Source: Ancylostoma caninum
Lineage: Eukaryota; Nematoda; Chromadorea; Rhabditida; Ancylostomatidae
Reading direction: 5' to 3'
Assembly: GCA_037903475.1 (NCBI GenBank)
Contig: JBAJFG010000292.1
Location: 1-64,000 of the forward strand
Length of the DNA: 64,000 bases
How positions within the stretch are numbered: position 1 is the stretch's first letter; each line of letters opens with the position of its first letter. The position numbers were made by a program, and so were the translations under genes. The notes under the pieces were generated by a model. The model saw nothing but the letters and a program-made list of their open reading frames with translations, did not search any database and was not told where the DNA came from. Positions 33,110 through 45,399 of the stretch are shown piece by piece.

Positions 33110-35540
33110 GTGAAGAATGGGTTGAACGAATCGCGAACAGAAAACAAGTAGGAGTAATACACAGAGTTCGGCACAAGCTTAGCTCAAGCAGGAAAAATTA
33201 CGAGGTCCCCTTTGACTTTGCCAAAAATCTACGAAGCCCCCTTGTAAACAAACAAGTTAAAACAAGTTTGTGCGAAGAACAGTAGTTTCATGTTTAGAAT
33301 GCTCATCGGCGTGTCCACACGAGCTAACAAGTGTTAACAAGTGCAATGGCCGTGGAGCACGTCAACATGGCAGCACCATGTTATAATTTTTTTAAATTTC
33401 CGGTTAAAATTTGAAAGAGAGTGGAGATTGCGCAGGCTTTCGCCATTACTTTGATAAAGCAATACTTTCTGGAGACAAAAGTGTAAGCGAAATTGGAAAT
33501 ATTTGCTTTTGGAAAAGGTTATTTGAGTAAGTTGTGTCGAAGTGGTGCTGGAGACTGCTTTTTGACTAACTCTTTTCGCTGTAACCGAGAGAACGCTGCA
33601 GTTTTCATATTCGTTGGAACGAGCAGCCTCTCTTGAAGCTAACCGCTCTAGCAGAAATTGAAATAATGGATTTTTGGAGAATGAAATATTTGATGAAAAT
33701 TCTTTGGACCGGTGCTGAACCCTAACTTTTGGGGTAAAGTTAGGGTTCAGAGAATTCCAAAGCAATATCTCCTCTCAAAATCAATTCTATTTTCCTCCGG
33801 CGGTTGGCGGGACAGTAGTGTCAGAAATCTATTTATAAAGATTGAATAGGATTCATTCAGTACCAACGATACTATGGGTCTGTGGGTACTGCTAAGTACT
33901 TTTTAAGCTGTAACTCCTATCAAAATCAATTAAATCATATTCTCTTTCGGATTTGAATAGAGCGCTGCCAGTTGCAGCCATATACATGGTCTCAGCAAGA
34001 TCTGGGCAGAAACTGTCCTTTTACAAGCGCTGAAAGCAGTGCTCCTGGCAGGATTTTCGCATGATAGCCCCTAACCTATGCTGGAGACCTTTTTAAGTGT
34101 GTTTCTTAAACAAGCCTTAATTTTGTTCTTCTTTCAGGCAGATTTTACAGAACCAATAGAAAATAATTCTTCGGTTCAGTCTCTTTTCTTTACTCTTATC
34201 TGCAAAGGAGTTTATGGTTATCCGAAAAGTCCCAACTACGAACTCCCCTTTGCTCACTTTATCTTTACGAAGTCCCGCTTGCCTTGAATGACCGCAACCA
34301 ATGATAGCAATTCTACAAGCATTCTCCGTGATTGCAATTAAAGCAATTAGTAGCAATTAAAGGACGATAACCCATTGTGAAACCACAAAACATAACTGCA
34401 ATAACCAGTGTAAACCGACAAAACATAACTATAATTCTTTACCACGAGCAATCAATGAATGGACCATTCCACACTGCGGCAGAAATTATACTGACGGAAT
34501 CAGGAAACGATAAAGTCGACATTGGTCGCCAAAAGCCGAACAGAACAACAAACTAATCGAGAATAGAGGAATAAAAACTCTGGAAAAAAGTAGAGACCAA
34601 ACTAATGACCGTAGCCTTCGTAGAAAAAAAAGGACCGAGGCTTTCAAAGGGGCTTTCAAATGATTTCAGTTGCAGGCTCGATTGGGTCGGCGTTCCTTTT
34701 TGGAGCGCGGCTAAACGGCTTGCGATAGTGCCTTGGAGCGAGCGAAGAAGGGCAAATACTCACAAGATAGGAGATGATAAGTGATAGTATGTGAGGCGTA
34801 TGATAGCAAATACCTACAAGTATAGGGGGCATGGTAGGAGGTTGGAAAGTTTGTTTGAATAGGGAAATTATGCCCCCGACAGACTCAGCTTGTACCCCAG
34901 CCTATCTGAAACAGGCTGGCCCCTTTACCGAGCATACAATTCCTGGATTCACATAAGTTTTGTGATCTGATAGCATACATTTATTTTGAGTGCTATGACG
35001 CTTCTTCACCCCAAATTTGGTGTCAATCGGTTAAGCCTCGAGTTAACGGGAGAGCCTTGCAATCACTCAGACTCAGAATGTGAGCGTATAGTTCTCTAGT
35101 TCACATAAGTTTAGATTGTCTCTCCCAAAATCTTCTGTGTTCCCTTAGTTCTTATCTCACTGAAGATTCCAGCTCAATCCATGCAGATTCCGCGGCGCAG
35201 GAGTCGTTGAAGTCCTCCGGATTATGGGAATCTGTACATGATCTGCTCCAATCGAACTTCTCAACAACGATCGCCGCAATTGCTCTGCTAAAGCTACGAG
35301 CAGTTCTTTTGCGAGCCTTTTTCGTCTTTCATCGCCTTTATCAACGCATTTCTTCCCTTTGGACCAACGAACACCTCAAAGTTTTTCTGGGGCTCAGCCC
35401 CGAACCCGTACGAAGCCCCTTTTGCTTTTCGACCCTTTTACGAAGCCCAGCTTTTCCACCGACAAGCTGCGCTGGGGCCTGACTGCAAGACTTCTAGCAG
35501 GTAGAACGTCGTTGTCCTCTCCAACATAGACAAATGCTAC
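33110..35540. other. Unassigned insert splitting the Helitron
   Basis: About 2.4 kb between the two Helitron parts. No reading frame on either strand matches a known domain. It contains a small palindrome at 33718-33750 (aaccctaacttttggggtaaagttagggtt). The block ctacgaagcccccttgtaaa near 33230 resembles acgaagccccttttgctttt near 35410, which may mark repeat ends. Confidence 0.4.
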
Positions 35541-35541
35541 T

Positions 35542-36761
35542 TCATTCGAGGTAGGCAGGGCGTACTGACCAAGGGCAACACCCCGCTCCCCCCTCTTCCT
35601 CGAAAATCATCTTAATAACAGCTGGTTGGCTATTCTCGCGCTGTGCTGCCACTTCTTCGGCTCTTTCAACTTCGCTCATCATTTTGAATGACTGCGCGTA
35701 GAGTTTATTACGCACGAACCATTCATTGAGGAACAGCATAAGGTCCCCATCACAGTTCGCATTCTGAATGTTTCCTAGACGCTCTTGAGCTGCCACTCCA
35801 GTGTCGAGAATATATATCTGCCCGTACTTCCGTGGTTCTCCTTGGTTTGGATGCAAGGTGCCGACTAGATGGTAAATTTGGCCATGGATCCGATAACAGT
35901 ACGGTCCTCGTCCTCTTGGCGTGTCAACTTCGGCGCCCATTGAAGCCATAGCTACGGCTGAATTAAAATGTCTTATGTTTTCAAGAAATTTCTTTGCCGT
36001 CGTCGGTCCTTCGCGGATGTCAAGCTATTGAATAAGAACAGTCCCCTAAGTTCCCCGGGAAAATTATCGAACACATCCAAATTAAATTGCCCATAGTCAT
36101 AGCAATCAGCAAATACACCTGGATGTTGTAGTTTGACCTCAAAGACGAAATGCCGTGCTCCAAAGTTTACACAGTAGTGATCTAATCCACCCAAGTAGTT
36201 TGTTTCCGCCACCCTGGTTCTCAGAGCAAGAGCAACTGTTTCAAAAAGAGCACTGCTACGCTGACGGTGTCGCTCATTATCCGCGAGCAATCTTTCTCTA
36301 CGGCGTTCTTGATTCTCATTGAGGCGTTGTTGTCGCTGACACTCTGCACTTGTGGCTAATCGTGAAGAATGTTCTAGAACATTGCCTACCCAACGGCGAG
36401 TTCGTTGACGTAGTGCATTCGCCGTTCGACAAAGGGTTCGATGCTCAACGTCCTCCAATCGGCGCCGCCTGCGCTGGCGCTGTGCTTCCTCAAGCAAGCG
36501 CTCAGCTTGTTCTTCAGCGTTTTCAGCTTGATGCCGCCTTCGCTGACGTTGAGCATTCTCAAACAAACGCTCTCTTCGCTCATCATCATTTTCAGCCTGA
36601 CGTCGACGTTGCTGGCGCAGTATGTTCTCTATCAGACGTTCAGATCGTTGAATCTTCATTTTGTCGCAGTCGCAGTTGGCGCTGTGAGTCCGCTGGCAGT
36701 CTGAGGGAGCGCTGTCCATCGTTTTCGCTCTGACGTTGACGCTGGTGACGTTCTGCATCAT
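35542..36761 (-). pseudogene. Helitron N-terminal region remnant
   Basis: The minus strand from 36761 encodes repeated Arg/Glu/Gln-rich units (ERLLEEAQRQRRRRRLED and similar), then NYLGGLDHYCVNFGARHFVF and FPGELRGLF, which are the characteristic N-terminal blocks of animal Helitron proteins. A frame change near 35975 leads to GRGPYCYRIHGQIYHLVGTL and KYGQIYILD (35949-35542), again family-typical. The frame break and the lack of continuation past 35542 make it a pseudogene. Confidence 0.85.
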
Positions 36762-36960
36762 CGAGTTGTCGAAGGGAACGCTGCCTGCTCAATATCCTCA
36801 TCTTGGCGTCGAACTCGCTGCCCTTTTGAACTGGAGTGCAGCCGAGATTCCCATTTATCATTTTCCATCATGCGATGATTACTCTGACGTTCTGCTTCGT
36901 CAGCATTAACACGTGGGAACGTGGCATGAACACTTCATCAGCATGAACACGTCCACGCCT

Positions 36961-37711
36961 ACGTGGTCCCGGTAGATGATCCTCCGATGCTTGCATTCGT
37001 TCAATTGTGCCAATTAGCTAAAGCGTGATAAAAATAAACTTTCCTGCGAAAACTTGAACAATTGCTAAGGTGAATAACATGAGGAAGCGTTGAACAATAG
37101 ACCGGATGTGTTTCCAGGCAAATTGTATTGGCTAACTGAGTTAAATACTAGGTTGATGTATTTCCATGTTTTGAGTTTTGTTAGCCAAATTCTGCCTTCG
37201 TTTTTTTTGGGCATTTCTAAAGAATCCTATTCATCTTCAACCTTGGTGTTGAGAGAAAGTTGAATGGTTTGAAGCAACTACTTTGTGAATCAGGGTGCAG
37301 TTAATTTGTGTGTTCTATAAACGTGTCGCCAACCGAGATGATGTGAAGCGTATGAACCAATGATTTAATCGTACGTATAGTGGGCAGAAATCTCAGAGCA
37401 GACCGCGCAATAGATGTAATTGAGCTGAACGCCCTTTGAATATCTCGGATTTTCGCAGAACCCTCTTATTTCGCTATGGTTAATATTAATTGGCATTTTA
37501 TGTCAGTGTGTGTGTGTACAAGAGGACCAGCCCCCACCAGAAAAATCTGATTGCATCACGACGTTCAGCGTGTCAGGTTATGCAGGAAAAGTGTGCAAAT
37601 TTTCATTTTTACCTTAATTGACAGGTGTTTTGGTCCACTTTTCTTGGAAGACCCACAGTTGTTTACGTCACAGTGAAAATGAATGAACCTCAGTATTTAT
37701 TTGTCTATGTT
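36961..37711. other. Unassigned interval
   Basis: AT-rich sequence upstream of the Helitron coding region. It may include the Helitron 5' untranslated region and terminus, but no clear TC start was fixed. No gene recognised. Confidence 0.4.
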
Positions 37712-39277
37712 CTCAGACACTTGATGCGGCCGGCCGCTCTACCATTACCGCCCGGGGAATCGCCGGGTCGGAGCCCGGCCGGCAATGGTAGAGCGGCCGG
37801 CCGGTGATGGGAGTTCGCCCAGCCGGTAATCGCCCATCGCTCAGCCGAATCTGCTACAAATCAACTGCGTTTGAACAGCTACCATTACCAATTGCCTGCG
37901 CACTGCAGCGCTGGCCATTCGGAACGGTTATGATGGTATAACTATAATAGCAATTGAACAACCTACACACTAGAAAAAAAGATTTTTATTTAAATAAATC
38001 AACAATCTCATAAAAGCTGATCAACACGGCCCATTTGGAGAATGGAGCTTTCATGTAAAAAATTATTATTGTAACTTCTATAGAACCGCTAGTCCGTGTT
38101 TTTCTGATCCTTTTCTCTTTCTGTAAAATGTCCTGATCTTCCTCATGTGCAGCTTCCCTATTTGCCGCTTTTCTCTTCCGCTATAAAAAATATGTAATTG
38201 ATGAAATTTAACATTATTTATCATGACATTCTTACATTGTTAGCCTTCCATGCGCCTTTTTCTTCGTTGTACTCGTACGCTCGTACGTCACGCCTGAATA
38301 ATTAGTAAGTCACTTCACTACAGGTTAGCGCACAATTACTGTCCTACGGTAACAAACGGGTAGAAATGGAATGAAAGCAGATTCCCGAACGATCCCCTCA
38401 GGAATAGATCGCTACCACCTAAGGAAACAAAAAGCGCTAGTTTCATTCCATGATCCTTCCTCGGGGAAGATCATAGCCCTCGGACTCTAAGGTATAACAT
38501 CACTGTGGCACGCACATGGAGCCAAATTTCACTAACGGGGAGCCACTCACGACTGAGCAGGTTTACAATCCTCAAAATAAAAGACACATAAAGGAAGCTG
38601 CGAGGTTTCAGAAACACTCAATGGTTTCCTCACTGCCCTCATTCGGGATTCGTTGCGATTTTCGCTGATAGGGCAAATTTTTACTTTTTCGTGGAAATGA
38701 ACTCAAAAATCCTTGAGGTCGTGCACAAAGGTATAGTGATGAATAGGTTGCTTCACGCACTACCAACCACTACCAATCGTGACATGTTCGTGACATTCGT
38801 GACATGACAAATTCGTGACAATGTGCCCAACCGGTCGACACGCGTGGTGCTACGCGTCTGACCGCGTGCAAAACCGGTCGAGCACAACCACGTGCTTGAG
38901 GGACCGCCCGTGTTCCACGTGGCACACCGTGCCAAGAATGACAGGTCGCGAATGTGTTAAAAAACACATATAGATGAGGTGACACCCGCTCGGAAGACTG
39001 GTTTTGTCGACTTATTCCTCTGTAATGTTGAATTGGCCGACCGGCCGGCCGGAAGGTTATCATAGTTGATCAGACCGGCCGGAAGGTTGTAATGGTCGAC
39101 CGGCCGGCCGGCCATGAAACAATCCCCGGCTGGTCGTAGGTGTGATAGAGCGGCCGGCTGGTGATGGGCTGATGCCCGGCTGGTATACGGTGATGGGCTG
39201 AACGCCGGCCGGTGATCAGCAGTCGCTCGGCCGGTCAGCACCTACTGGTCGGGGGCCGGCCGCACCAAGTGTCTGAG
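37712..39277. mobile_element. GGCCGGCC-rich TIR element with CTCAGACACTTG ends
   Basis: Left end CTCAGACACTTGATGCGGCC; right end ggccgcaccaagtgtctgag. TT flanks both sides (37710-37711, 39278-39279), consistent with a 2-bp duplication. Dense ccggccgg repeats lie at 37728-37860 and 39035-39260. The interior (37960-39000) has no long reading frame. It is the better-preserved relative of 18017-20051, without the mariner. Confidence 0.8.
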
Positions 39278-39359
39278 TTTATCAAGTCATGTGAAGGATA
39301 ACATGCGGATGAGTATGGTTTAGACAGAAGGGGTCCAGCCAGATAGACGTGAAACAGTA

Positions 39360-39690
39360 AGGACGGTGGGGAAATCAGGGGAAACGGGCTACTGCTATGG
39401 AAGAGCTGCGCCGGCTTCTTGTAGTGGAAAAGATGCCACTGTACAGGTCAACGGATGCGAGTTTGATGTCAGGGGTCCATCAGTGGGTAGGATGCCACTG
39501 GATGGGTCCACAGCTGCGAGAGTGGTGCGCCGGCGTCGAGAAATGGGAGGGATGGAGAGATGCTACTGGGAGGGCCCACGCATGCGAGAGTGGTGCGCCG
39601 GCCAGTAGTGGAGACGCTCGAAAGCGTGGCGAGCGAAGCGAGCCTAAAAGAAGTCTGAGAGTTCGGCCTTAGCCGGACTGATAATAATGA
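39360..39690. repeat. Short minisatellite plus GAGCGAAGCGAGC/GGCnTTAGCC tail
   Basis: Irregular units such as agtggtgcgccggcgtcgag and gcgccggccagtagtgg resemble the 59-bp array at 49.1-50.4 kb. They end in gagcgaagcgagcctaaaag, then aagtctgagagttcggcctt and agccggact, a block repeated at 50822-50880 (gagcgaagcgagcaccaata, ccggcgttagccgg). A central minisatellite followed by a hairpin tail is typical of small Helitron-related elements; that label is inference. Confidence 0.5.
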
Positions 39691-39960
39691 AGGTATGAAG
39701 AGATACATTCTACCGCGTTGAATCACCACACATCACAAAAACTACATTGCACCTTATTGCTGTAACCAAACTAGATACAATGAATTTTAGAAGAATATGG
39801 AAGATATTCTACCGCTTTGAATCACCATACATCACAAAGCACGGTCTATATTGCACCTTATAGTATCCCCAGACTTCGACAGTTCAAAATTGAGAATCGA
39901 TCGTTGCCAAACGGAGCTCATCACTTGTACTCTGTGCCCAAAATGAACTGGCGATGTGAG

Positions 39961-40207
39961 TAGGGTAATTTGTACTGGATGTGCGCGACCGACTGATCTG
40001 CGCATGCGTCTATTTGATGAAGAATAACGCCCAGTCGCATAGCAGTCGCATAGCAGCCGCAGCTCAGACGCACGCGTTTACGGCCTCGACGCGTTCTTTT
40101 CGTTGAAGATGTACATGTCGTGTTGACCGGTCTTCATGGAAAATCCCTTGCAAATGGATGTGTGTGACTGATGCGCGACTGACGCACGCATCTAGTATAA
40201 ATTACCC
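39961..40207. mobile_element. 247-bp TIR MITE
   Basis: Left end agggtaatttgtactggatg; right end complement catctagtataaattaccct. The interior matches the MITE at 13868-14101 in the other orientation (ctcagacgcacgcgtttacgg, cgttcttttcgttgaagatg). Just left of it (39850-39960) lies sequence shared with the TIR element at 57015-57733. Confidence 0.75.
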
Positions 40208-40367
40208 TAATGACTGCTATGCTAGTATCGATGCCTGTCGATCGTCTCATTTATTATCATCCTTCCGACATCCGGGGTCTCCCCATTCACTTTATCTATG
40301 TTTCGATTACCAACGGTCGTGGCGATCGCTACGACAGTCGGCTGTTGTGGTGATCACCACGATTTCG

Positions 40368-40482
<115 letters not shown>

Positions 40483-40684
40483 TATATGTACACGGATGAG
40501 AAGGCATATTTGTTCGAGAACATATAGAAACAGCGGCAATGAAGAAAGAAACAATCACTAAGTGGTGAAGAAAGTAATCGTGGAGTGTCGAATGGTATAA
40601 AGTTAGCTAATGAGAATGAAGCAGTTGCATCACGTAATGGTTTGATCGATAGTCAAGTTGAAACGTGCTAACATCTATTGATTG

Positions 40685-40975
40685 TCACGTGGCCGTGCAA
40701 AATTGGATACAACTTGTTCCTGGCAGGATAAGTTCCACGCATCTCTGCCCCAGATAGGTTGGAAACAAATTGTCTTTGGCGAGGTAAGTTGTTTCCGATT
40801 TGTTTCAAATGAGAAAAGTTGGAAACAAAATGTAATGAACAAGGCTATGCAGAAGATATGTAGTATCCAACTTGATTTCACCCGCGATGAGTTGGATATA
40901 ACCTGTTTCCGCCCTCGATAAGTTGGATACAACTTGTTTTTGGCCTGATAAGTTGGAAACAACTTGTTTAGAAAC
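40685..40975. repeat. Repeats of GTTGGATACAACTTGTT type
   Basis: At least six direct or altered copies of taagttggatacaacttgtt (40690, 40758, 40818, 40895, 40920 and 40948), spaced 25-75 bases. It is probably a decayed foldback element and resembles the arm motif of the MITE at 2753-3022. Confidence 0.55.
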
Positions 40976-40982
40976 TTCTGAG

Positions 40983-41310
40983 TGTGGCAAAGTAGAGAAT
41001 GAATGGCCACAGTCCGAACCGTTCGCGGTATGGCAGGGCGAAAATGAAATGGTGGCATAATCCCAACGGTTCGAGTGCTGTCATTCACCATTTCATTTTC
41101 ACTCCGCCATACCCCGAACGGTTCGGACTGTGGCAAAGTAGAGAATGAATGGCCACAGTCCGAACCGTTCGGGGTATGGCAGAGTGAAAACGAAATGATG
41201 AATGGCAGAACTCGGACCGTTCGGATTATGCCACCATTTCATTTTCGCTCGCCCTGAACGGTTCGGATTGTAGACATTCATTCTCTACTTTGCCACAGTC
41301 CGGACCGTTC
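40983..41310. repeat. Array of nested hairpins around CCGAACCGTTCGG
   Basis: The block ggcaaagtagagaatgaatg, then gccacagtccgaaccgttcg and gggtatggcag, recurs about three times and its complement about three times (41040-41130, 41205-41240, 41250-41310), together with catttcattttc-type segments. The array can fold into several alternative stems. It is probably two or more inserted copies of one foldback element. Confidence 0.7.
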
Positions 41311-41329
41311 CTACTTTAACAAAGCGGAC

Positions 41330-41699
41330 AAAATCTACAGAAATCATAGTCTTTCATAAATTTTGGGCACACGCACACCGGATGTCATGAAATAGAATTT
41401 TGAGAGGAAATTCGAATTTTCTGAAAGCATTTCGACCAATGGACACAATTTTCTGTATATTTCTGAAAACTGGAGCTGTGAATCGCTACGGCTGAATTTT
41501 TATCTTGAAACTACTTTTCGCATAGGACAAATTAGTTGGCAGCGTCATATATCGTTCAAAACAAATGAAACGACTGAGCAGAGCATGAAATTTGCCACAC
41601 AGTTATAAATAGCATCTCATTTGGGGGATGGGCAAGACCGGGAGTTCTCTGCGCCGAAAGTGATGCAAAAAAAACGCGCATTATTTTTGCACCAACCTG
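41330..41699. mobile_element. Right-end fragment of the 8.1-kb-type mariner
   Basis: The last 100 bases (gaaatttgccacacagttat ... gcgcattatttttgcaccaacct) match 9200-9330, the 5' end of the mariner at 8069-9330. Its terminus directly abuts the terminus of another mariner (TTAGGTTGTTG at 41700) with no TA between them. The left limit is uncertain. Confidence 0.65.
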
Positions 41700-44224
41700 T
41701 TAGGTTGTTGCGAAATTAATTGCCGAAATGGACCCTTCAGTTCAAAGTGTTGTAACTCGGCTCAAATACCACCTTTTCCAAAGATTTAGAAACCGTTCAT
41801 TTTGGTAGATCCTTCCCGACAGTGTAGTTAGGGTTTCACTCCTCTACGGCATAAAATGAGATCACAAGAATTCGCAAACTTTTGAAAAGTGATTTCAGGA
41901 TGCTCTAGATCAGCAATCTGCCGCTGTCGCAGAATTCTATCTGGAGCACGGAAAAATGAAATACAGTAGGGTAATGGTCTGAGGAATAAGTGCATTGAGT
42001 GAGAACCTCAATGCTTCACTGCATCAGTTTTTTTTTTCGGGTGAGCTTTGCAATGTGTGGTTTAACGCTACCTTGGAGGAGTGGAAAACCAGCATTTGTT
42101 CACCACTGCCCACCACATCTATCTCAGACATTCGCTCAGCCCTAGGCTCGGCCTTGAGCGGCACTAGCTTTATGGCTTTTCGAGAAGAGCTGCTAATTTG
42201 AGAGTTCTTTATCATCACCAATAGAATTCCGGTCATATAGTATTCATATAATATCAGCAATTGTATCGGGTCTTGGACAGATATTGCTGCTAATGTGGGG
42301 CGACAGTGCCGCCATAGTGGGCCGACAGTGCTGCCAATTTAAGGTCCGCGGCCCCCCGCGGACCTTAAGGTGGCAGCACTATTGGCTATAGTGCTGCCCC
42401 AACTCTGAAATTTTCTGATGGTCAAATGGTCGAAAAATTCATGAAAAATTTATTATCAACAAAAATACAGATTCAATCAGAATCCACACTAAAACAAATA
42501 ATAAGCATGGTTAAAGCTCCGTTAAGCTCCAGTAGCGTCAGGAAAAACAGTTTTTCATAAAAATCCTAAAAATGCTCTAATAGCAAAAATATCAAGAAAT
42601 ACACATCAAACTGGGTGTCTTGGGTCAGGCTAACCAAAATCTGCGATGAAATCCAATTATGTCGATGCCCAAGACACCCAAAAAAAAACAAACAACTTCA
42701 GAATTCAGGATAGTATTAGAAAATTTTGGGCAAAAAAGTAAAATTAGGAAAACACTCAAGATTTCGTTAAAAAGAAAAGCCCAAAATTTTCTACAAACGT
42801 GAAATACATACAAATATCAAGCGTAATCAATATCTTCAACAATTTCGGACTAGGTTAGGCAATTTTGGGCTTGGCATAAAGTTGAACTGTAATCTCAGCA
42901 CAAAAAAAATGCCCAAAATTCCCTAAAGCATAAAACTAAATATGTACAAATTTCGGGAATAATCAATATCTTCTAAGATCAAGTGAGTAGAGAGACCAGT
43001 AAATAAAATATCAAGTGAGTAGAGCGACCAGTAAATAAAATAATGACCGGTAAGTGAGTAAACAATGAGGTATGTGCGATGAGAAAAATTACAAAAAAAT
43101 AGCACACGTGCACTCCTCACAACAAGTTTATCGCTCTCGTAAATTCTAAAAAACTCCCTTCTAGAAAACTTCGTACTCAGACAAAAAGTGCACCTGTGCT
43201 AAAAATCCAAAAAGTTGAGGCAAAAATCCAAAACATTCAGGCAAAGCACTCGCATTTTCGGCACCAGTATCGAAAGAAGTGAGGATTTCTTCGGAATGAC
43301 TGAGGGTAGAGGAAGAAGTGAGGTCAGAATTGGGTGGCACAAGGTTGAGGAGTGGTAGTCGTCGGAATTAGGCAGTTTCGGGAATTAGCGAAGCGTGGCA
43401 AGCAGGTAGTTCAGGCTAAGGAGGTGAGAGCGGCAGCGGGATAGCGAAATCGAGGCAAATTTTAAAATGCGGCGAAACACGACAAATCCGAGAAGAGGGC
43501 GACGTAGATTGGGTATCAATTCCTAGAGTGATGAAAACGAGATAAGATTTTGCAACGTTTTTGATGAGTCAAAATTCAAGCCATAGTCAAAGAAGAATCA
43601 GATTCAATCCATGGTTCAAGTCAAGGTTGACAAAGTCAGAGTCATTCCATGTTTTAAAGCTCAAAAATCATTCCAAAAGAAAAAATTCTCTTCGAGTGTG
43701 AGTCAAATCAGAAAAAAAATCATGGGGGAGACTTCGAGATCGGGAAACAAACAGAAACGAATGAAAGCAATAAAATTAGCAAAAGAAAGTAGCTGACCGA
43801 CAAAAAACCAATTAAGGCATACGAACTTCCGGGCTACAGTCCTTCGGTCACGGAATTGAAAAGTTCTGTTTGCTTCCCTCTCCCTCCGTCGTCCACTAAT
43901 CACTAATTCCATCACTTGAGATGTCATCAATCTGCAAATAAAAAAATTTGGAAGCTCTCACATAGCTACTAGGTCAAAACCTAACTTACCTTTTCTTGGC
44001 TGCGTGCTGGGATGGAGAAGCGTCGGCGTTTCTAAATCAATTTAACGGTAGAAAGCAGATCTCAAAATTTTGAGAAAAGGTGATAAAAGAATAAAAAGTA
44101 GACTCACTGATTTACTCACTCATGTACTCATTCTTCGAAAATCGCTCAGCGGATAGTGTGCACAGCACGTCGCTAGCCTAAATAAATTAATAAATGCCCA
44201 ATAAATCACTGACTTAATAACTGA

Positions 44225-44756
44225 TTAATCACTGGAACCCACAGCCAAATCAGACGTTTCACCAGAAAATATCGAACATAGATCATCCAGGTGTTTCATC
44301 ATGCTCTGACTTAATCCAAAATGCATGGCAAAATTTGCATAATGAGCCATTTTCTGAGTGGGTCCTGAAATCACCGCGCTGGGTAAGAGTGAACTGCAAT
44401 GGGTAACATCAAATTAGCGACGAAAACACTTACCGAGGTTTTCTTTTGCCAGATGCTCCTGCGATGGCCCGGGTGCGTCTGCTGGCGGGGTTGAGTCAAG
44501 GTCCCGATTTTGTTCAACTCTGGCTCTGACAGGAGACACCTCAGCCACAGGTGCACGTCTAACTGGAGAGGCGGCTACGTTTCCGGCAACGACATGATCA
44601 TCTGATCCAGGGACGGGAGGCACACGCGGTAATTCACCTAAAGTAGTTGTTCCAGGAGGGATGGACTAACGAATGTCACATGAATTCCTCACCTGTTCTG
44701 TTAGCGCGAATTCGAATGGCACGCCTTCTCTTCGGAGGAGGTGGTACAAAACTCAT
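44225..44756 (-). CDS. Spliced 135-aa protein encoded by the 4.3-kb transposon
   Basis: Minus-strand exons 44756-44693, 44637-44434 and 44364-44225 join in frame (both introns phase 1; donors gtgagg and gtaagt, acceptors ctttag and gatttcag) and end at a TAA. The protein starts MSFVPPPPKRRRAIRIR, a basic patch that could be a nuclear signal. A Pro/Ala/Val-rich, probably disordered middle follows (residues 22-90), then a helical C-terminus (MAHYANFAMHFGLSQSMMKH). No domain is recognised. Alternative splicing before the stop could add exons at 44176-44113, 44044-44003 and 43933 downward, which also have splice-like borders and basic content (ISGRRREREANR). The open frame in an otherwise AT- or purine-biased element argues that it is a real element gene. 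Confidence 0.6.
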
Positions 44757-45272
44757 GCTTACACGCTATTCCCTACTACAAGATATAGTACGCCAAATCG
44801 AAAAAAAAAGCATCGAAGAACAGCACGCACAAAAATAAACAGGGCTAAGAATGTAGCCGCACCAAAATCATAGTCACTTTGTTCAAAAAGAAACTTTTGT
44901 TCGCCGCGCAAATTATGTGAACACAACGAACATCATCCGCACACTTCTTCTTTTTAGAACAAAATGGGCGATTACGCATTTCAAAAACAAAAACATGCAA
45001 TCGCCTATGCCAAAGTGAGTGAGAAGAATTCACACAGTTAAGCGAATATCAAGAAAAAAATCCTATAGAAAAAGCTCTTCTAAAAAAGTTTGGTTTCGCA
45101 TGGTTCCATCATTTGAATGACATGGAAGAAGAATGCGGATGATAAGGATGATGATGGAAACAGAGATGGATGAGATGAAAGAGCAAACGTTGGAACTCCG
45201 AATCGAACAAAAACTTCCAAAAAAGTCGGAGTTCACTGTTTTCTTTGAAGTTGAGGCTTCAAAAAAACTCAC

Positions 45273-45399
45273 TTCGACATTTCGGTAGACCCACATGTTG
45301 TTGATGACGTCCAGCGCCCTCGTCCTGTCGTCCACGTGCTCAATATCCAAGATCTTGACTTCCACCTCGCCCATATTCGCGCCGTCACACGATTGCCAC
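45273..45399 (-). CDS. Candidate upstream exon in the 4.3-kb transposon
   Basis: Minus-strand exon bounded by acceptor ggaatttttcag (45400) and donor GAA|gtgagt (45273). It encodes SCDGANMGEVEVKILDIEHV, then DDRTRALDVINNMWVYRNVE; an ATG lies at 45374. The composition is clearly protein-like compared with its surroundings. How it joins the exons at 44756 is not resolved. It may start a separate transcript. Function unknown. Confidence 0.5.

Larger units (their letters stand above)
31833..36960 (-). mobile_element. Helitron, broken, with insertions
   Basis: Minus-strand Helitron protein remains occur in the right order: N-terminal Arg-rich repeat region and conserved N-domain at 36761-35542, then the Rep (HUH) domain at about 33100-31915. 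Between them (33110-35540) the expected middle part is not found. The helicase domain expected after Rep is also missing; an LTR element and other sequence follow. The true 5' TC and 3' CTRR ends were not located. Confidence 0.8.

Noticed and set aside
36350..36733. Plus-strand frame of 127 codons
   Set aside because: Antisense shadow of the Arg/Glu-rich repeats in the Helitron N-terminal region.
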